Below are positions 3,602-5,076 of a DNA stretch of 5,076 bases, in pieces. The notes under the pieces were generated by a model. It saw only the letters and a list, made by a program, of their open reading frames with translations. It was not told the origin of the DNA and did no database searches. Position 1 is the first letter of the stretch. The number at the start of each line of letters is the position of its first letter. Source of the stretch: JAHJDO01 sp030671985 [NCBI: bacterium] (GTDB taxonomy: Bacteria > JAHJDO01); the NCBI GenBank assembly GCA_030671985.1, contig DAOVHI010000101.1, forward strand, positions 1 through 5,076, written 5' to 3'. The position numbers and the translations under genes were made by a program.

Positions 3602-3652
3602 GTTCTCAGCCATGGAACAGGGGTTCAATTCCCCTTGGGGCTACCAAAGTTA
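3602..3652 (+). repeat. Right att-like repeat: orphan 3' half of tRNA-Glu (attR candidate)
   Basis: This copy starts at the final base of the 5' anticodon stem and runs through the anticodon loop (CTC kept), T arm and acceptor 3' strand. It has no D arm or acceptor 5' strand, so it cannot make a tRNA. It is identical to 2633-2675 and continues to 3652 with one mismatch (C3645). It ends five bases before the accA stop codon on the other strand. The lack of decay over 43 bases suggests recent integration or continuing selection as a recombination site. Confidence 0.85.
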
Positions 3653-3656
3653 GTTA

Positions 3657-4616
3657 CTATTTCTCTAAGAATTTGCCCATTTTTCTGTATTTTTCGTATC
3701 TTTGATTAATAATTTCTTCGGGAGAAAGTTTAGCTAGTTCGATTAAACAGGTTTTTAGTGTATTCTTAATATTCTCGGCTGTTTTGTTCGGATTTCTATG
3801 CGCTCCGCCAACCGGTTCAGGTATTATTGTATCAATAATTTCAAATTTTTTCAAATCCGACGCTGTTATACAAAGCGCTTTGGCGGCTTCAGGAGCTTTG
3901 GTTCGGTCTTTCCAGAGGATTGCTCCGCATGCTTCAGGAGTACACACAAAGTAAACAGCATTCTCCAGCATAAAAACTTTATTTCCTAATCCGATTGCCA
4001 GCGCTCCTCCACTGCCGCCTTCACCCGTAATTACAACGATCATAGGTACCTGAAGATGAGCCATTTCTTTTAAATTGCGCGCAATCGCCTCTGCCTGTCC
4101 TCTTTCCTCCGCTCCAATGCCCGGATAAGCGCCTGGAGTGTCAATAAAAGCGATGACAGGAATGGAAAATTTCTCAGCCATTTTCATCAATCTTAACATT
4201 TTTCTATAACCTTCAGGGTGAGGCATACCAAAGTTTCTGGTAATGTTTTCTTTTGTGTTTCTGCCTTTCTGATGGCCAATTACCATAACCGTCTTATCTT
4301 GGAAACTGGCAAATCCTCCTATTATTGCCTGATCATCAGCAAATGCTCTATCGCCACGAAGTTCAATGAAGTTTTTCGTAAGGGCATTAATATAGTCCAG
4401 AGTGTATGGCCTGTCAGGATGACGTGCAATCTGCATTCTTTGCCATGCTGTAAGATTCCTATGTGCTCTTTTTTTGCTTTCAACAACTTTTTTCTCGAGT
4501 ATTTTTATCTCGTCTGAAAAATCTATGTTTTCTGTAGAAGCAAAGGCTTTTAACTCTTTTATCCTTTTCTCCAGCTCTATGATAGGCTTTTCGAATTCAA
4601 GACCGTTTACCGCCAC
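3657..4616 (-). CDS. accA: Acetyl-CoA carboxylase carboxyltransferase subunit alpha
   Basis: The 319 residues equal the length of E. coli AccA. With AccD it forms the carboxyltransferase that moves CO2 from biotin on AccB to acetyl-CoA, giving malonyl-CoA for fatty acid synthesis in the cytoplasm. An N-terminal charged helical region (about 1-55) precedes the crotonase-like core. In the core are [20 protein letters not shown] (57-76), [13 protein letters not shown] (83-95), [18 protein letters not shown] (157-174) and [14 protein letters not shown] (196-209). The last includes the glycine-rich oxyanion-hole region. [20 protein letters not shown] (216-235) differs from the more usual SVISPEGCASILW form, but the key glycines are present. 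The start is GTG at 4616, preceded by AGGAG (4628-4624) at seven bases. It is 20 bases downstream of the transpeptidase gene, so the two are probably co-transcribed. No accD is visible, and no terminator follows the stop; the tRNA fragment lies there. Confidence 0.96.
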   Translation of the reverse strand: MAVNGLEFEKPIIELEKRIKELKAFASTENIDFSDEIKILEKKVVESKKRAHRNLTAWQRMQIARHPDRPYTLDYINALTKNFIELRGDRAFADDQAIIGGFASFQDKTVMVIGHQKGRNTKENITRNFGMPHPEGYRKMLRLMKMAEKFSIPVIAFIDTPGAYPGIGAEERGQAEAIARNLKEMAHLQVPMIVVITGEGGSGGALAIGLGNKVFMLENAVYFVCTPEACGAILWKDRTKAPEAAKALCITASDLKKFEIIDTIIPEPVGGAHRNPNKTAENIKNTLKTCLIELAKLSPEEIINQRYEKYRKMGKFLEK

Positions 4617-4623
4617 TTTTTGT

Positions 4624-4628
4624 CTCCT
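4624..4628 (-). promoter_or_regulatory. Ribosome binding site fixing the accA GTG start
   Basis: On the minus strand AGGAG lies seven bases before GTG (4616-4614) in the 20-base gap after the transpeptidase stop. No ATG is available in a comparable position, so this site supports the GTG start. Confidence 0.8.
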
Positions 4629-4636
4629 ATAAATTA

Positions 4637-5076
4637 TTATTTATCATTTTGTGTTTTAGTTATGGTTACGGATATCCCAACCGGTACAAGATCAAATAAT
4701 TCTTCTACGTCTTTGTTATACATTCTTATGCAACCCTCTGTGGATTGCTTGCCAATACTTTCAGGTTTTATTGTTCCGTGTATTCCATAGCCTTTTTCTG
4801 TTATTCCCATCCAACGTGTTCCAAGTACATTCTCAGGGCTATCCGCAGAAACAACAGCGCCTGCAGTATACCATGGAGGATTTTTTAATTTATTTATTAT
4901 TTTAAAATTTCCCAGAGGTGTGCAGTCATGAGCTCCGCTAGCTATTGTATAAGTTTTTACAAGTTCTCCATTATTTTTCAAGACGAGCTTATTGAACTTT
5001 GTATCCACTTCAATAGAGAAGCCGGATCCCGAAGTTATTTTTAATCTCTTACCGGGCCTTATTGCATCGGTTTTCA
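4637..5076 (-). CDS. L,D-transpeptidase (YkuD domain) with upstream LysM-like segment, 5' partial
   Basis: The frame stays open to the window edge, so the gene starts beyond 5076. A GTG at 5008 is internal, because the 22 codons before it encode [20 protein letters not shown]. This matches the end of a LysM domain (D-x-I-x-PG-x-x-L-x-I) and the linker usual before YkuD. The YkuD domain follows: [43 protein letters not shown] and the catalytic block [16 protein letters not shown]. His of HGT and Cys of GCIRM are both present, so it should be active. Such enzymes act outside the inner membrane, making 3-3 peptidoglycan cross-links or attaching proteins; LysM helps bind glycan. The protein ends soon after the domain ([11 protein letters not shown]). 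The stop lies 20 bases before accA. Confidence 0.92.
   Translation of the reverse strand, partial: KTDAIRPGKRLKITSGSGFSIEVDTKFNKLVLKNNGELVKTYTIASGAHDCTPLGNFKIINKLKNPPWYTAGAVVSADSPENVLGTRWMGITEKGYGIHGTIKPESIGKQSTEGCIRMYNKDVEELFDLVPVGISVTITKTQNDK

Larger units (their letters stand above)
2633..3652 (+). mobile_element. Putative 969-bp integrated element bounded by tRNA-Glu 3'-half repeats
   Basis: Two direct copies of the tRNA-Glu 3' half lie exactly 969 bp apart: a functional one that completes the tRNA and an orphan fragment next to accA. This is what a tyrosine recombinase leaves when it integrates at a tRNA anticodon-loop/3' site. Between the copies are a region of short repeats, a GC-rich hairpin element and an integron gene cassette. 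There is no integrase, excisionase or replication gene. It could be a non-autonomous element mobilised in trans, or the scar of a larger island that lost its middle. Excision between the repeats would leave tRNA-Glu intact, about a dozen bases from the convergent accA stop. A plain segmental duplication of the tRNA end is the main alternative. Confidence 0.65.

Noticed and set aside
2633-3652. A CRISPR array explanation for the repeated units.
   Set aside because: There are only two copies of each repeat, spacers are not regular, and the 51-bp repeat is clearly tRNA sequence.
3798-4517. Two plus-strand frames opposite accA (3798-3989 and 4218-4517).
   Set aside because: They lie antisense to a highly conserved gene and show no independent coding signals.
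5006-5008. GTG as the true start of the L,D-transpeptidase.
   Set aside because: Conserved LysM-like linker sequence continues upstream in frame to the window edge.

Overview
The window comes from an AT-rich bacterial chromosome. It has canonical -35/-10 promoters, strong Shine-Dalgarno sites, ComF, AccA and a LysM/YkuD L,D-transpeptidase, so a peptidoglycan-bearing bacterium is most likely. The combination of a GT2-DUF2062 fusion, a protein of the archaeal MC1 chromatin family and many short dispersed palindromic repeats fits an uncultivated candidate-phylum lineage (Omnitrophota-like is my guess). That placement is inference and cannot be settled from this sequence.

Left part (1-1372): the 3' end of a membrane-anchored family 2 glycosyltransferase is followed by a decayed intergenic stretch. 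This holds one copy of a dispersed composite repeat and the last 30 codons of a lost acyl-CoA synthetase/AMP ligase. Middle part (1311-2474): a small, strongly expressed-looking gene for an MC1-type DNA-binding protein has its own promoter, a near-perfect ribosome site and a terminator. comF follows directly.

Central part (2486-3652): a promoter drives tandem tRNA-Gln(CTG) and tRNA-Glu(CTC). The 3' half of tRNA-Glu is repeated 969 bp downstream (43 bp identical, 50 of 51 overall), the signature of tyrosine-recombinase integration into a tRNA gene. The bounded segment contains no recombinase. It contains a second, inverted copy of the composite repeat, a GC-rich multi-hairpin element with terminal inverted repeats, and what looks like a complete integron gene cassette. 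The cassette has a TTAGGT 5' boundary, a 97-residue three-helix membrane protein and a well-formed attC site with two extrahelical bases. A cassette nested inside a recombinase-less tRNA-targeted insert is the most interesting thing in the window.

Right part (3657-5076, minus strand): an L,D-transpeptidase with a LysM-like linker (5' end outside the window) and accA are 20 bp apart and probably co-transcribed. They converge on the tRNA genes. Removing the 969-bp segment would place the intact tRNA-Glu about a dozen bases from the accA stop codon, so the insertion disrupted no gene.
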